A DNA stretch of 37,082 nt from Nitrospirota bacterium (GCA_005887945.1 VBOL01000065.1:1-37082); one strand, 5' to 3'; numbered from the stretch's first letter, positions 16,680-26,766 are shown. Notes: a model not told the origin generated them from the letters alone. Translations and numbers: made by a program.

Positions 16680-19600
16680 TCCCGCACTTTTTTATCGATC
16701 GCCCGATCTTCGCTTCGGTCCTGTCCATCGTGATTGTTGTCCTGGGGTTGGTCGCCTTACAAGGCCTGCCCATCGCCCAGTTTCCGGAAATCACGCCGCC
16801 CGTCGTCCAGATCGAGGCCGACTATCCCGGCGCGAGCGCGGAAGTAATCGCAGATTCAGTCGCGCGCCCGATCGAAGTGCAGCTTCCCGGCATCGACAAC
16901 CTCCTCTACTACGATTCCACCAGCACCAATGACGGGCACATGACCATCAAGCTCACATTCGAGATTGGTACGAATGTGGACATCGCGCAGGTACAGACCC
17001 AGAACCGCCAGAAGCTGGCGGAGCCCCAGTTGCCGCCCGAAGTTGTCCGCCAAGGCATTTCGGTCAAGAAAGTGTCGCCCGACCTGCTGGCGGTCGTCGC
17101 GCTCAGTTCCAGCGATCCCACGAAAGATACCGTCTTTATCTCCAACTATGCGCTCCTCAACGTGATCGATAATCTCAAACGATTGCGTGGCGTCGGAGAC
17201 GCGGTGGTCTTCGGCGGACAGAATTACTCGATGCGCCTGATCCTGGACCCGATCAGGATGGCGCAACTCAGCCTCACGCCCACCGACATTGCCAATGTTG
17301 TCCGTGAACAAAATCGGGACTTTCCAGCTGGGACGATCGGGCGAGAACCGGCGCCAAGAGGTACCGAACTGACGATCCCGGTGATCACGCAAGGCCGTCT
17401 CACGGACGTGAAGGATTTCGAGGAGATGATCGTTCGGGCGCTCCCAGACGGTTCGATGATCCGCTTAAAAGATGTAGCCAAGATCGAGCTGGGCGCTCAA
17501 TCCTATAGTCTCGAGGGCCGGTGGAATGGCAAACCCAATGTGTTTCTCTTGACCTTCCTGTCGCCAGGCGCCAATGCCCTCGACACGGTGAAGCGAGTTC
17601 GGAAGGAAATGGACGCAGTATCGAAGAGCTTTCCCCACGGGGTTTCTTACGATATTCCGTACGATACGACGAGATTTATCGAAGTGTCCATCAAAGAAGT
17701 GGTCAAAACCCTGGCGCAAGCGATGGTGCTGGTCATCCTCGTCGTGTATTTGTTCCTCCAAAGTTGGCGCGCGACGCTGATCCCAGGCGTGGCCGTGCCG
17801 GTTTCCCTCATCGGTACTTTTGCCGGCATGCAGGCACTAGGCTTTTCGATCAACACCCTCACCCTCTTTGGTATGGTCCTTGCCATAGGGATGGTGGTCG
17901 ATGACGCCATCGTGGTGGTGGAGAACGTCGAGCGTCACATAGGAGAGGGACTTTCGCCGAAGGATGCCGCCAAGAAGGCGATGGATGAGGTAAGTGGACC
18001 GGTGATCGCAATCGTGCTTGTTCTCTGCGCCGTGTTCGTGCCGGTGGGTTTCTTGGGCGGCATCACGGGCGAGCTATACAAGCAATTTGCTATCACCATC
18101 GCCATCTCCGTCATCATCTCCGGGATGGTTGCCCTCACCCTGAGTCCAGCCCTCTGTTCCCTGGTGCTGAAGCCAGGCCATAGCCAGCGTAGAGGTTTTT
18201 TCGGTGTCTTCAATCGATTCTTCGGTTGGACGCAGGCTCGCTATACGACCGTCGTGGGGACAATCCTCAACCGCTCGGTCTTATCCTTGGTGCTCTTTGG
18301 CATCATCGGCCTCTTCGCCGTCGGGTTATTCAGGACGATTCCCTCCAGCTTCTTGCCGGAGGAAGATCAGGGCTACTTCATCACGATCGTACAGCTGCCA
18401 GATGGTGCGTCTAAGCAACGGACCGATGTGGTGCTGAGTAAAATTGAAAACTACTTTCTTTCAGTTCCCGCTATCCATTCGACCGATGCGTTGGCCGGCC
18501 AGAACTTCGTCTTCGGCACCAGAGGGCCGAACGCGGCGACGATGTTTCTGCCCTTGCATCACTGGGACAAACGAGAGGGACCGCAGAACCACGTGAAGGC
18601 CCTGATCGGCGCCGCGTATGGAGAGTTCGCGAAAATTCCTGAGGCGCTAATTTTGGCCTTTAACGCCCCGTCTATCCGAGGACTCGGCGCCACGGGCGGG
18701 TTTTCCCTCCAGCTTCAGGATCCTAGCAGCGGGGATTTCAACAAGTTTGCCGGCGTGGCCCAAGAGTTTCTCGCCAAAGCCAGACAGCAACCGGCGATCG
18801 GAGCGATCGGCTCCAGCTTTCGCGTGAGCGCGCCGCGAATCTTTGCCCATGTGGACCGAGAACGAGCCAAATCGTTGGGCGTGCCGATCTCCGAAGTGTT
18901 CGACACGCTGCAGGCCTATTTTGGCAATCTCTACATCAATGACTTTCTCAAATTCGGCCGTGTCTATCGGGTGCAAACGGAGGCCGAGCCGCAATTTCGA
19001 TCTACGCCTGAGGACGTCGCCAAGATCTACGTACGTGCCGTGAATGGACAGAAATCCACCATGATTCCGCTCGATACAGTGGTGACGACGGAATTCACCA
19101 GTGGACCGGATCCGGTCACCCACTTCAACGGATACAACACGGCCCTGGTCTTGGGAGCAGCGGCTCCGGGGTACAGTTCCGGGCAGGTACTCGATGCTCT
19201 GGCTCAGGTGGCCAAGGAGGTGTTGGTTCCCCAAGGATACGGAATCGATTGGAGCGGGATCTCCTACCAGGAACGCATGGTCGGGCAGCAATCGCTTTTT
19301 GCCTTTGCCTTCGGCTTGCTGATGGTGTTTCTTGTGTTGGCCGCGCAGTATGAGAGTTGGGCCGTGCCTTTTGCCGTGCTCCTCGCCGTGCCTTTTGGTA
19401 TTTTCGGAGCCTTGTCCGCCGTGTGGGTGATGGGAATGTCCAACGACATCTACTTCCAAATCGGATTGGTCACGCTGATCGGACTCTCCGCAAAAAACGC
19501 AATTCTGATCGTCGAGTTCGCCAACAAACGCTATGAAGCCGGACACTCCTTGGTCGATGCCGCGATGGAAGCCGCCAGAATTCGGTTCCGGCCGATCGTG

Positions 19601-19846
19601 ATGACCTCGATGGCCTTTATTCTGGGCGTCGTGCCGTTGGTCCTCGCAACCGGTGCGGGCGCAGCCAGTCGCAATTCCATCGGAACCGGCGTCTTCGGCG
19701 GCATGCTTGCCGCCACCTTCTTGGCCATCTTCTTCGTGCCGCTCTTTTTTGTGCTGATTCGGAAACTGAGTCGGCGTGGCACTGGTCAAGCGGCTCCCCC
19801 TCCTGGGACAAGCTCGGTTCCGTTAGAGATAGAAGGAGGAGAGTGA
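16676..19846 (+). CDS. RND efflux transporter permease (AcrB/MexB, HAE1 family)
   Basis: 1056 aa; FFIDRPIFASVLSIVIVVLG, GMVLAIGMVVDDAIVVVENVER, GLSAKNAILIVEFA. Confidence 0.96.
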   Translation: MIPHFFIDRPIFASVLSIVIVVLGLVALQGLPIAQFPEITPPVVQIEADYPGASAEVIADSVARPIEVQLPGIDNLLYYDSTSTNDGHMTIKLTFEIGTNVDIAQVQTQNRQKLAEPQLPPEVVRQGISVKKVSPDLLAVVALSSSDPTKDTVFISNYALLNVIDNLKRLRGVGDAVVFGGQNYSMRLILDPIRMAQLSLTPTDIANVVREQNRDFPAGTIGREPAPRGTELTIPVITQGRLTDVKDFEEMIVRALPDGSMIRLKDVAKIELGAQSYSLEGRWNGKPNVFLLTFLSPGANALDTVKRVRKEMDAVSKSFPHGVSYDIPYDTTRFIEVSIKEVVKTLAQAMVLVILVVYLFLQSWRATLIPGVAVPVSLIGTFAGMQALGFSINTLTLFGMVLAIGMVVDDAIVVVENVERHIGEGLSPKDAAKKAMDEVSGPVIAIVLVLCAVFVPVGFLGGITGELYKQFAITIAISVIISGMVALTLSPALCSLVLKPGHSQRRGFFGVFNRFFGWTQARYTTVVGTILNRSVLSLVLFGIIGLFAVGLFRTIPSSFLPEEDQGYFITIVQLPDGASKQRTDVVLSKIENYFLSVPAIHSTDALAGQNFVFGTRGPNAATMFLPLHHWDKREGPQNHVKALIGAAYGEFAKIPEALILAFNAPSIRGLGATGGFSLQLQDPSSGDFNKFAGVAQEFLAKARQQPAIGAIGSSFRVSAPRIFAHVDRERAKSLGVPISEVFDTLQAYFGNLYINDFLKFGRVYRVQTEAEPQFRSTPEDVAKIYVRAVNGQKSTMIPLDTVVTTEFTSGPDPVTHFNGYNTALVLGAAAPGYSSGQVLDALAQVAKEVLVPQGYGIDWSGISYQERMVGQQSLFAFAFGLLMVFLVLAAQYESWAVPFAVLLAVPFGIFGALSAVWVMGMSNDIYFQIGLVTLIGLSAKNAILIVEFANKRYEAGHSLVDAAMEAARIRFRPIVMTSMAFILGVVPLVLATGAGAASRNSIGTGVFGGMLAATFLAIFFVPLFFVLIRKLSRRGTGQAAPPPGTSSVPLEIEGGE

Positions 19847-19847
19847 C

Positions 19848-21284
19848 ATGCGCAGCCTCATCCTCGCAGCCTTTTCGATGCTCCTGCTCTCTTGCGCTAT
19901 GGGGCCCGACTATTCTCGCCCAGACATTCCCACCTCCGACTCCTTTCGCATGGCCGGGGAAGGGAAAGACTTACCATCCCTCGCCAATGTACCTTGGTGG
20001 GAACTCTATCACGACGAGGAGCTCCAAAAGTTGATCCGTATTGCGCTGGAGGAGAACAAGGATCTCAAGCGGGCTGTCGCGACAGTTGATGAGTTCGCAG
20101 CTCGGCTGCTCGTCGCCAAAACCGACTTTGCCCCTCAGATGAACGCAACGGCCAACGCGCCGGTCTTCGGCAACACGAAGAATGTTGCCTTCCCCGGGTT
20201 TCCCAACCCGTTCAATTACTATGTGCAGGGGAATCTCGCCTGGGAAATTGATGTCTGGGGACGTATCCGCCGCTCCAATGAGGCGGCTCTCGGCGAATTA
20301 TTAGCTCGCGAAGAGAACCGACGAGCCCTCATCCTGCAACTCGTGGGCGGGGTAGCCCAGGCCTATTTTGATCTTCGGCAGTTCGACATGCAGTTGGAGA
20401 TCGCCCAGCGCACGCTGGAGGCATGGGAAGAATCGGTGAGAATCGGCCAGGCGCGGCTACGACAGGGAGTGATCAACAGGCTGGATGTTGACCAGTTCGA
20501 GGCGGAGCGGGAAAATGCCGTGGCTCGCATCGCAGAGCTGAAGCGTCAGATGGTTCAGAAAGAGAACGAGCTCAGCGTGCTGCTGGGGAGAAATCCCAGG
20601 CAAATCTCCAGGGGGCGGTCGCTCACTGAACAGGTGATGCCACCTGTGGTGCCGGCTGGCCTTCCCTCCGAACTGCTCCAGCGGCGTCCCGATGTGGTTC
20701 AGGCGGAGCAAGGTCTAGCGGCAGCGACCGCCAGGATCGGCATGGCCACGGCAGACCGGTTTCCCAAGCTCAGCATCACCGGCATTCTGGGTATAGCCAG
20801 TCCACAGTTGTCCAGGCTGGTGGCCAACGAGACCTTTTTCGGTGTTGCAGGCCCAAGCTTGGCCGGACCATTATTCAATGCGCAGATTTTGGGCTTCCAA
20901 CAGAAAGCGGTTGAAGCTCAAGCCAGGCAGGTCTTGGCTCAATACGAGCAGACGATCCTCGTCGCGTTCAGGGAAGTTGAAGACGCTTTGGTGGGTGTTA
21001 GCACTGCCCGTGAGCAGGCCGACGCACAGGAGAGGCAGGTCAATGCTCTGCGGTCGGCCTTGCACCTCGCCAATCTGCGATACAAAGGCGGACTCGCGAA
21101 CTATTTGGATGTCCTCATCGCACAGCGGAGTCTCTTCGAGGCGGAATTGTCACTCGCCGCCACCCGTCGCCTCCATCTGGTGTCGGTCGTCCAGCTCTAT
21201 AAGGCCTTAGGTGGTGGCTGGTCGCCGGACGAAGCGGGTCGCGAGCGCCCAGGTTCGTCTGTGCCACCAGGAGGCCCGGGATGA
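19848..21284 (+). CDS. RND efflux outer membrane factor (NodT/OprM family)
   Basis: LLLSCAMGPDYSRP lipobox; ELLQRRPDVVQAEQGLAAATARIGMATADRFPKLSITG. Confidence 0.94.
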   Translation: MRSLILAAFSMLLLSCAMGPDYSRPDIPTSDSFRMAGEGKDLPSLANVPWWELYHDEELQKLIRIALEENKDLKRAVATVDEFAARLLVAKTDFAPQMNATANAPVFGNTKNVAFPGFPNPFNYYVQGNLAWEIDVWGRIRRSNEAALGELLAREENRRALILQLVGGVAQAYFDLRQFDMQLEIAQRTLEAWEESVRIGQARLRQGVINRLDVDQFEAERENAVARIAELKRQMVQKENELSVLLGRNPRQISRGRSLTEQVMPPVVPAGLPSELLQRRPDVVQAEQGLAAATARIGMATADRFPKLSITGILGIASPQLSRLVANETFFGVAGPSLAGPLFNAQILGFQQKAVEAQARQVLAQYEQTILVAFREVEDALVGVSTAREQADAQERQVNALRSALHLANLRYKGGLANYLDVLIAQRSLFEAELSLAATRRLHLVSVVQLYKALGGGWSPDEAGRERPGSSVPPGGPG

Positions 21285-21347
21285 GGTGATGCAGGGCAGG
21301 TAGTTCCCACCGACGGTCGATTCACGACCTTCACGAAGGAGGCAGCC

Positions 21348-21560
21348 ATGCCGAAACGCACGATACAGAAAGAGGACACACCGCGAATGAAGCGCATCAT
21401 CTTCGGAAAAGGAGCATCTGCTTCTCGCGGGCCATCGCAGGGTGAGATCGAGCGGCGCGCCTACCAGATTTTCCTCGAACGCGGCGGTACCGACGGCCAT
21501 GCCGACGAGGATTGGCTGCAGGCAGAATATGAGCTTCGACGAGAGAAAGGACAAGCGTAA
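21348..21560 (+). CDS. DUF2934 domain protein
   Basis: EIERRAYQIFLERGGTDGHADEDWLQAEYEL. Confidence 0.8.
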   Translation: MPKRTIQKEDTPRMKRIIFGKGASASRGPSQGEIERRAYQIFLERGGTDGHADEDWLQAEYELRREKGQA

Positions 21561-21566
21561 GAGACG

Positions 21567-22163
21567 ATGATGGAAAAACCGGCAGACGCGCAGCATCCCA
21601 TTCATGACCTGTTCAAGCGTCGATGGAGCCCGCGCGCCTTTTCTGACCAGCCGGTAGAAGCGGAGAAACTCCGCATTCTCTTCGAGGCCGCCCGGTGGGC
21701 ACCATCTTCCAACAACGAGCAGCCGTGGCGGTTCATCGTCGCGAATAAGGACCATGAGACCGAGTGGAACCGGCTCCTCGCTTGCCTGGTGGAAGGCAAT
21801 CGCACATGGGCCTCCCGCGCGCCGGTCCTGATTCTGTCCGTGGCGAGCCTGAACTTTGAGGATGATTCCAAACCGAATCGGCATGCTTTTCACGACACCG
21901 GCATGGCGGTCGAGAATCTGGTGCTCCAAGCCACGGCGCTCGGACTTGCGGCGCATCAGATGGCGGGCTTTGATGTGGAGAAGGAGCGCGCCGACCTCAA
22001 GATCCCGTCGGGCTACGAGCCGGTTGCGATGATCGCGGTGGGCTATCCGGGGGAGCTCGCGTCCCTTTCCGACCGCCTACGCGAACGAGAACTGCAGCTA
22101 CGAAACCGCCGGCCCATTTCAGAGTGGACGTTTTCCGGGCAGTGGGGAACCCCCCTGCGGTAG
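21567..22163 (+). CDS. Nitroreductase family protein
   Basis: RRWSPRAFSDQPV...ARWAPSSNNEQPWRFIV. Confidence 0.9.
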   Translation: MMEKPADAQHPIHDLFKRRWSPRAFSDQPVEAEKLRILFEAARWAPSSNNEQPWRFIVANKDHETEWNRLLACLVEGNRTWASRAPVLILSVASLNFEDDSKPNRHAFHDTGMAVENLVLQATALGLAAHQMAGFDVEKERADLKIPSGYEPVAMIAVGYPGELASLSDRLRERELQLRNRRPISEWTFSGQWGTPLR

Positions 22164-22187
22164 CAGTGTCATAAAGGAGTCAAGCAG

Positions 22188-22919
22188 ATGGGGTCGTTGA
22201 GCGGAAAAGTGGCGATTGTGACCGGGGCTTCCAATGGAATCGGCCGAGCGATCGCGGAGCGATTGGCCGAAGATGGCGCCATTGTCGTGGTGAACTACAA
22301 CCACAGCGATGAGAAGGCCAAGCAGGTGGTCACGGGCATTCAGGCCAAGGGTGGGAAGGCAGTCACCGTCCAATCTGACATGAGCCAGGTCACATAGGCG
22401 CGCCGCCTTGTAATCGAGACGGTGGAACAATTTGGCGGGCTCGACATCCTCGTCAACAATGCCGGGCTGTTTATGCCTAGGCCACTCCTGGAGACAACCG
22501 AGGCTGACTTCGATCAGATCATCGCCTTGAACGCCAAGGGTCCCTACTTCGCGATGCAGGAAGCGGCCAATGTGCTCAAAGAGGGTGGCCGCATTGTGAA
22601 CATTTCGACCGATGGAACCCATTTGAGTTTTCCCGGTGCGACGGCCTATCTTGGGAGCAAAGGCGCACTGGAACAGTACACGAAAGGACTGGCGCAGGAA
22701 CTCGCTCCACGAGGCATTACCGTCAATACGGTCTCACCAGGTTTTACCGAAACGGGCATGATGACAGACCAGTTCCGCCAGATTGGCATACAGATGTCGC
22801 CGTTGAGGCGGCTTGGTCTCCCCAAGGATATTGCCGACGTGGTGGCGTTCGTCGTCAGTGAAGAGGCGCGGTGGTTGACGGGCCAAAATATTCACGCCGG
22901 CGGCGGTATTGTCATGTAG
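22188..22919 (+). pseudogene. SDR family oxidoreductase interrupted by one in-frame TAG
   Basis: [21 protein letters not shown], stop TAG at 22395-22397, then ARRLVIETVEQFGGLDILVNNAG continues in the same frame to 22919. Confidence 0.85.
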
Positions 22920-22929
22920 GAGGGAACGG

Positions 22930-23325
22930 ATGGGACGGCAGAATATTTCCACTGGTGGTCCCTGGGAAGGCAAGCTCGGCTATTCGCGGGCGGTACGGGT
23001 CGGAGCCTCTATATACGTATCTGGCTCGACGGCCATGACGGCATCAGGTCTCGTTGGCAAGGGGGATCCCTATGCACAGACGATTCAGACGTTGAAGAAG
23101 ATTGAAGCGGCAATCCAGCAGGCTGGTGCCTCGCTTGCCGATGTGGTACGAACGCGCATATACGTGGTGAACATTGATCAATGGGAGGAAGTCGGCCGGG
23201 CCCATGGTGAAGTGTTCGGGACCATTCGGCCTGCGACGACGATGGTGGAAGTGCAACGGCTGATCGATCCGGACATGTTGGTCGAGATCGAGGCCGATGC
23301 CATTCTGACCCAGGAAAAATCTTAG
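22930..23325 (+). CDS. RidA/YjgF family protein
   Basis: [19 protein letters not shown]...[17 protein letters not shown]...EVEIEADAI pattern. Confidence 0.9.
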   Translation: MGRQNISTGGPWEGKLGYSRAVRVGASIYVSGSTAMTASGLVGKGDPYAQTIQTLKKIEAAIQQAGASLADVVRTRIYVVNIDQWEEVGRAHGEVFGTIRPATTMVEVQRLIDPDMLVEIEADAILTQEKS

Positions 23326-23335
23326 GGGCAGGCGT

Positions 23336-23998
23336 ATGGGTTCTCAAATAGATCGACAGGCATCAGAAATCAGGCATCTGTCCAAGACGGATCCGGTCAT
23401 GAAGCGATTAATTCGGGACATCGGACCCTACCGCTTGACGCCGCGGATGCGTCGGTCGCCGTTTGAATCGTTGGCACGAGCGATTGCCTATCAACAACTG
23501 CATGAGAAAGCGGCGGAGAGTATTTTGCGCCGGTTCGTGGCCTTGTTTCCGACAGGACGGTTCCCTCAACCAGACGATCTGCTCGCGATGAACACGCAGG
23601 CGATTCGTGGGGCTGGCTTTTCACAAGCCAAGGTTGTGGCGCTTCGCGATCTGGCTGCCAAGACGCTCGATGGTACGGTGCCGACAGGCGCCATCGTTCG
23701 GAAGCTCGACGACGAGGCGATCATCGAGCGGCTCATTGCGGTCCGTGGGATTGGCCGTTGGACGGTCGAAATGCCGCTGATCTTCCAACTGGGGCGGCCG
23801 GACGTCCTGCCAGTTGACGACTTCGGTGTACGCAACGGGTTTCGCATCGCCTATGGTCGGCGTTCGATGCCAATGCCGAAAGAGGTGCTACGATTCGGGG
23901 AGCGCTGGAAGCCCTACCGTACCGCTGCAGCCTGGTATCTCTGGCGGGCGGCCGATCGCGCGAAGGAAGCCAAGAAGGTTTCAGGCGTCGACGCATAA
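23336..23998 (+). CDS. DNA-3-methyladenine glycosylase II-like (HhH-GPD)
   Basis: AIAYQQLHEKAAESI, LIAVRGIGRWTVEMPLIFQLGRPDVLPVDDFGVRNG. Confidence 0.92.
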   Translation: MGSQIDRQASEIRHLSKTDPVMKRLIRDIGPYRLTPRMRRSPFESLARAIAYQQLHEKAAESILRRFVALFPTGRFPQPDDLLAMNTQAIRGAGFSQAKVVALRDLAAKTLDGTVPTGAIVRKLDDEAIIERLIAVRGIGRWTVEMPLIFQLGRPDVLPVDDFGVRNGFRIAYGRRSMPMPKEVLRFGERWKPYRTAAAWYLWRAADRAKEAKKVSGVDA

Positions 23999-24008
23999 AG
24001 GTTGCGCC

Positions 24009-24890
24009 ATGGCCGATGAGAAAAAACGACTCGACTCCAATGTCGCAGGCAACTTTTTTGTCGATGCGACCTGCATCAACTGCGATACCTGCCGACAGTT
24101 GGCGCCGACGAGTTTCGAGGAAGTCGGTGATTTTTCCGCGGTCACCCAACAGCCGACCGATGAGGGGCTTATGCATCAGGCCTATCAAGCGCTCCTCGCC
24201 TGCCCGGTCGGCTCGATCGGCACCGAGCACAACGACAAGTTACGGATGAAGGAAGCCATGGTGAGCTTTCCGCTCCAACTTGAAGACGAGGTGTCTTACT
24301 GCGGCTTTAATTCGGAGAAGTCGTTCGGTGCGAATAGCTTCTTCATCGAACATCCGGACGGTAACTGGCTCGTCGATTCACCGCGCTATCTCAAACATCT
24401 CGTCGAGGCCTTCGAACAAAAGGGCGGCATCGCGTACATCTTCCTCACGCATAAAGACGATGTGGCCGATGCAGAGAAGTATGCCGCGCACTTCGGCGCG
24501 AAACGGATGATTCATCGGGCGGATGTCGAAGCGGTTCCGGGTGCGGAATGGATCATTGAGGGGGCTGACACGATACAAGTCATGCCGCAGTTTCAGATCA
24601 TCCCTGTGCCGGGCCACACTGCAGGCAGCATGGCCCTTCTCTACAAGAACCGGTTCCTCTTCACGGGAGATCATCTCTGGTGGGACTCCGCGCAGAAGAT
24701 GCTCGGTGCCCCGCAACAGTTGGTTTGGAGGAAGCATGTATTGGTAGACTCCATCCAGAAACTCCTCGACTACCGCTTCGAATGGGTGCTGGCCGGGCAT
24801 GGGGATCGGATGCGCTTGCCGGCTGACCAGATGCGCACACAGCTGCAAGCGCTAGTCGAGCGTCGCCAGACCACTAGGGTGTTGCCCTAG
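24009..24890 (+). CDS. Ferredoxin (4Fe-4S) domain fused to MBL-fold hydrolase
   Basis: N-terminal DATCINCDTCRQLAPTSFEE...ACPVGSIG; C-terminal FLTHKDDVADAEKY, PVPGHTAGSMALLY, FTGDHLWW. Confidence 0.85.
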   Translation: MADEKKRLDSNVAGNFFVDATCINCDTCRQLAPTSFEEVGDFSAVTQQPTDEGLMHQAYQALLACPVGSIGTEHNDKLRMKEAMVSFPLQLEDEVSYCGFNSEKSFGANSFFIEHPDGNWLVDSPRYLKHLVEAFEQKGGIAYIFLTHKDDVADAEKYAAHFGAKRMIHRADVEAVPGAEWIIEGADTIQVMPQFQIIPVPGHTAGSMALLYKNRFLFTGDHLWWDSAQKMLGAPQQLVWRKHVLVDSIQKLLDYRFEWVLAGHGDRMRLPADQMRTQLQALVERRQTTRVLP

Positions 24891-25185
24891 CCCGCATTAT
24901 TCATGAGCACTTCTGCTGCAATCGCCGAACCGCTGCTCCGACAGGCCTTCGGTCGGCGGGCTCGTCGCTTAATCCCTCGACATACTTCCTCAAGTACGCC
25001 TTGGTCCCTCGCGCCTCCGCGCATCGATCTCGCAACGCGGCTCTGCGATTTCGCTACGAACCGTCGTGGGAAAAGAGGCCGTCACCGTGAGACGATGGAG
25101 CCGTTGACATGCCGCGGACTTCTCGCTAGGGTCCAGCGCGAACAGGATTAGAAGTCACACCATTTCGGGTGGTTGGTCGAAGTCG

Positions 25186-25878
25186 GTGCATATGAGCAAC
25201 GACGAGTTTGACTTTAATATCGACCGAATCAGGTCACCTTTTTCAAAGGCACAGATCATCGCGTCGCTGGAGAAGTATGCCCAACTACATAACGTCGATA
25301 CCTTTGGTATGCGAGAGTACGATGCATGGAGCAGAAAGTTGGCCCATTCTGAGACCATCCGGGTCAGGTTTGGCACGTGGGGTAAAGCCCTTCAGGCTGC
25401 TGGCTGTCGAGCGGAACGCGGTGGCAAACTTGATCCGAAGACCATGGTTAAAGCATTTCGTGACTGTTGGCGTGAACACAAGTCAGTGCCTACGCTTCGC
25501 CAACTCGAAGAATTTCTTGATCATCACAAATACCCGTTTCGTATCAAGACCTACGCGAAAGTGTTCGGCGGCATTGGTCGCTTGGCCAGACGAATCGTGC
25601 AAGTGCAAGAGGGGGAACTACAGGAAGCGGACCTGTATTGCCCGCGAAAGATCGAGCCGCGACGCGATCGCACCGTTTTTCTAAGGGTCCGCATGGATGT
25701 GCTCAAACGGGACGGCTTTCGCTGCGTGAAATGCGGGGCGAGTGCAGCCGCGGACAAGTCTGTTCGTCTCGAAGTAGATCATATCGTTCCTGTTGTTCGG
25801 GATGGCCGTTCAACGATGGAAAATTTGCAGACACTGTGTTGGCTCTGTAACCAAGGCAAGATAGACAATGACAATTGA
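25186..25878 (+). CDS. HNH endonuclease with homing-endonuclease-associated repeats
   Basis: N-terminal repeats (RFGTWGKALQAAG, VFGGIGRLARRI); C-terminal RDGFRCVKCGAS...LEVDHIVPVVRDGRSTMENLQTLCWLCNQGK. Confidence 0.85.
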   Translation: MHMSNDEFDFNIDRIRSPFSKAQIIASLEKYAQLHNVDTFGMREYDAWSRKLAHSETIRVRFGTWGKALQAAGCRAERGGKLDPKTMVKAFRDCWREHKSVPTLRQLEEFLDHHKYPFRIKTYAKVFGGIGRLARRIVQVQEGELQEADLYCPRKIEPRRDRTVFLRVRMDVLKRDGFRCVKCGASAAADKSVRLEVDHIVPVVRDGRSTMENLQTLCWLCNQGKIDNDN

Positions 25879-26017
25879 AGCGATGTCGAGCCATAAGTAT
25901 GGTGGGGGCAGAAGAGTCCCGGCCCTGGTATCCCCTTGACCTGTGCGGTATGATGAGCATGTATATGCGAGCGAATGGCTGACGGCGTATAGCCGGTGGC
26001 CGAGTCAGAGATCTTGA

Positions 26018-26136
26018 GGATGTTCAAAAAGGTCTTCTGGCAAGGCCGCAGCGAGCGAAGGGGTGAGGCGTACTGTTTCTGTACGTCGAGCCTCGGAGCG
26101 AAGCGAGAACGCAGCCAGAAGCCTTTTTCAACATCC
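26018..26136. repeat. 119-bp hairpin element immediately upstream of ssrA
   Basis: GGATGTTCAAAAAGGTCTTCTGGC (26018-26041) / GCCAGAAGCCTTTTTCAACATCC (26114-26136). Confidence 0.9.
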
Positions 26137-26144
26137 GACCGAAA

Positions 26145-26491
26145 GGGGGCGACCGGTTTCGACGGGGATACTGAAGTCACTGTCGCATGTCGAGCTCTCG
26201 GGGTCTCGTAAATCCTCCGGGAAAATGCAACTGCCAATCAAGAACTGGCACTCGCGGCTTAAGCCGTGACGTCTCTCCACCTGAGGCCCGCGGGGGTGGG
26301 CGAGGCGCGATGCAGCGGGCTGGTCCACGGCTGGTGCTCAGCGGCTGAGGACGAGAACTTCCTGGGCTAGCGGCCAGTCTAAGCCTGCCGATGGGCGTGG
26401 GTGGCTGCGAAATCTAAACGATCGGCTACACATGTAGACGCAGTGCACTGACGATCTTCGGACAGGGGTTCAACTCCCCTCGCCTCCACCA
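26145..26491 (+). ncRNA. ssrA: tmRNA
   Basis: 5' GGGGGCGACCGGTTTCGACGGGGAT, 3' GGGGTTCAACTCCCCTCGCCTCCACCA; tag ORF GCA..TAA at 26227-26262 = ATANQELALAA. Confidence 0.96.
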
Positions 26492-26499
26492 TTCGACTT

Positions 26500-26532
26500 A
26501 CGGGGAACGGGATGTGGTAACCCGTTCCCCGT
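26500..26532 (+). terminator. Probable tmRNA terminator hairpin
   Basis: ACGGGGAACGGG / CCCGTTCCCCGT perfect 12-bp stem; no strong U tract. Confidence 0.6.
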
Positions 26533-26766
26533 TCGCTCATGACAGGCCACTTGAAGTCACGCATGTTTCGCTGGCGAGTTGAATGGTGCCCCGAGCCGCG
26601 TCGAAAAGCTCAATCACGAATAGTTCCGTCTCCCCTCTTTCTTGCCATATGGTGTTCCCACCTCTACCCTAGATTTGTCCTCTTCCTTTTCGGTACCCTG
26701 ATAGGTCTGCTATGCGTGGTCAGACGGTTTTCTTCCGCTACGCGCTGAATTTGGAGTGACACGAGC

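Noticed and set aside
18647-19789. 380-aa minus-strand ORF inside the RND permease gene
   Set aside because: Antisense to a clear AcrB-family gene; charged, low-complexity translation; typical shadow ORF of high-GC coding DNA.
22395-22397. Amber recoding (pyrrolysine or suppressor)
   Set aside because: TAG also terminates the same gene at 22917-22919, so general recoding is not supported.
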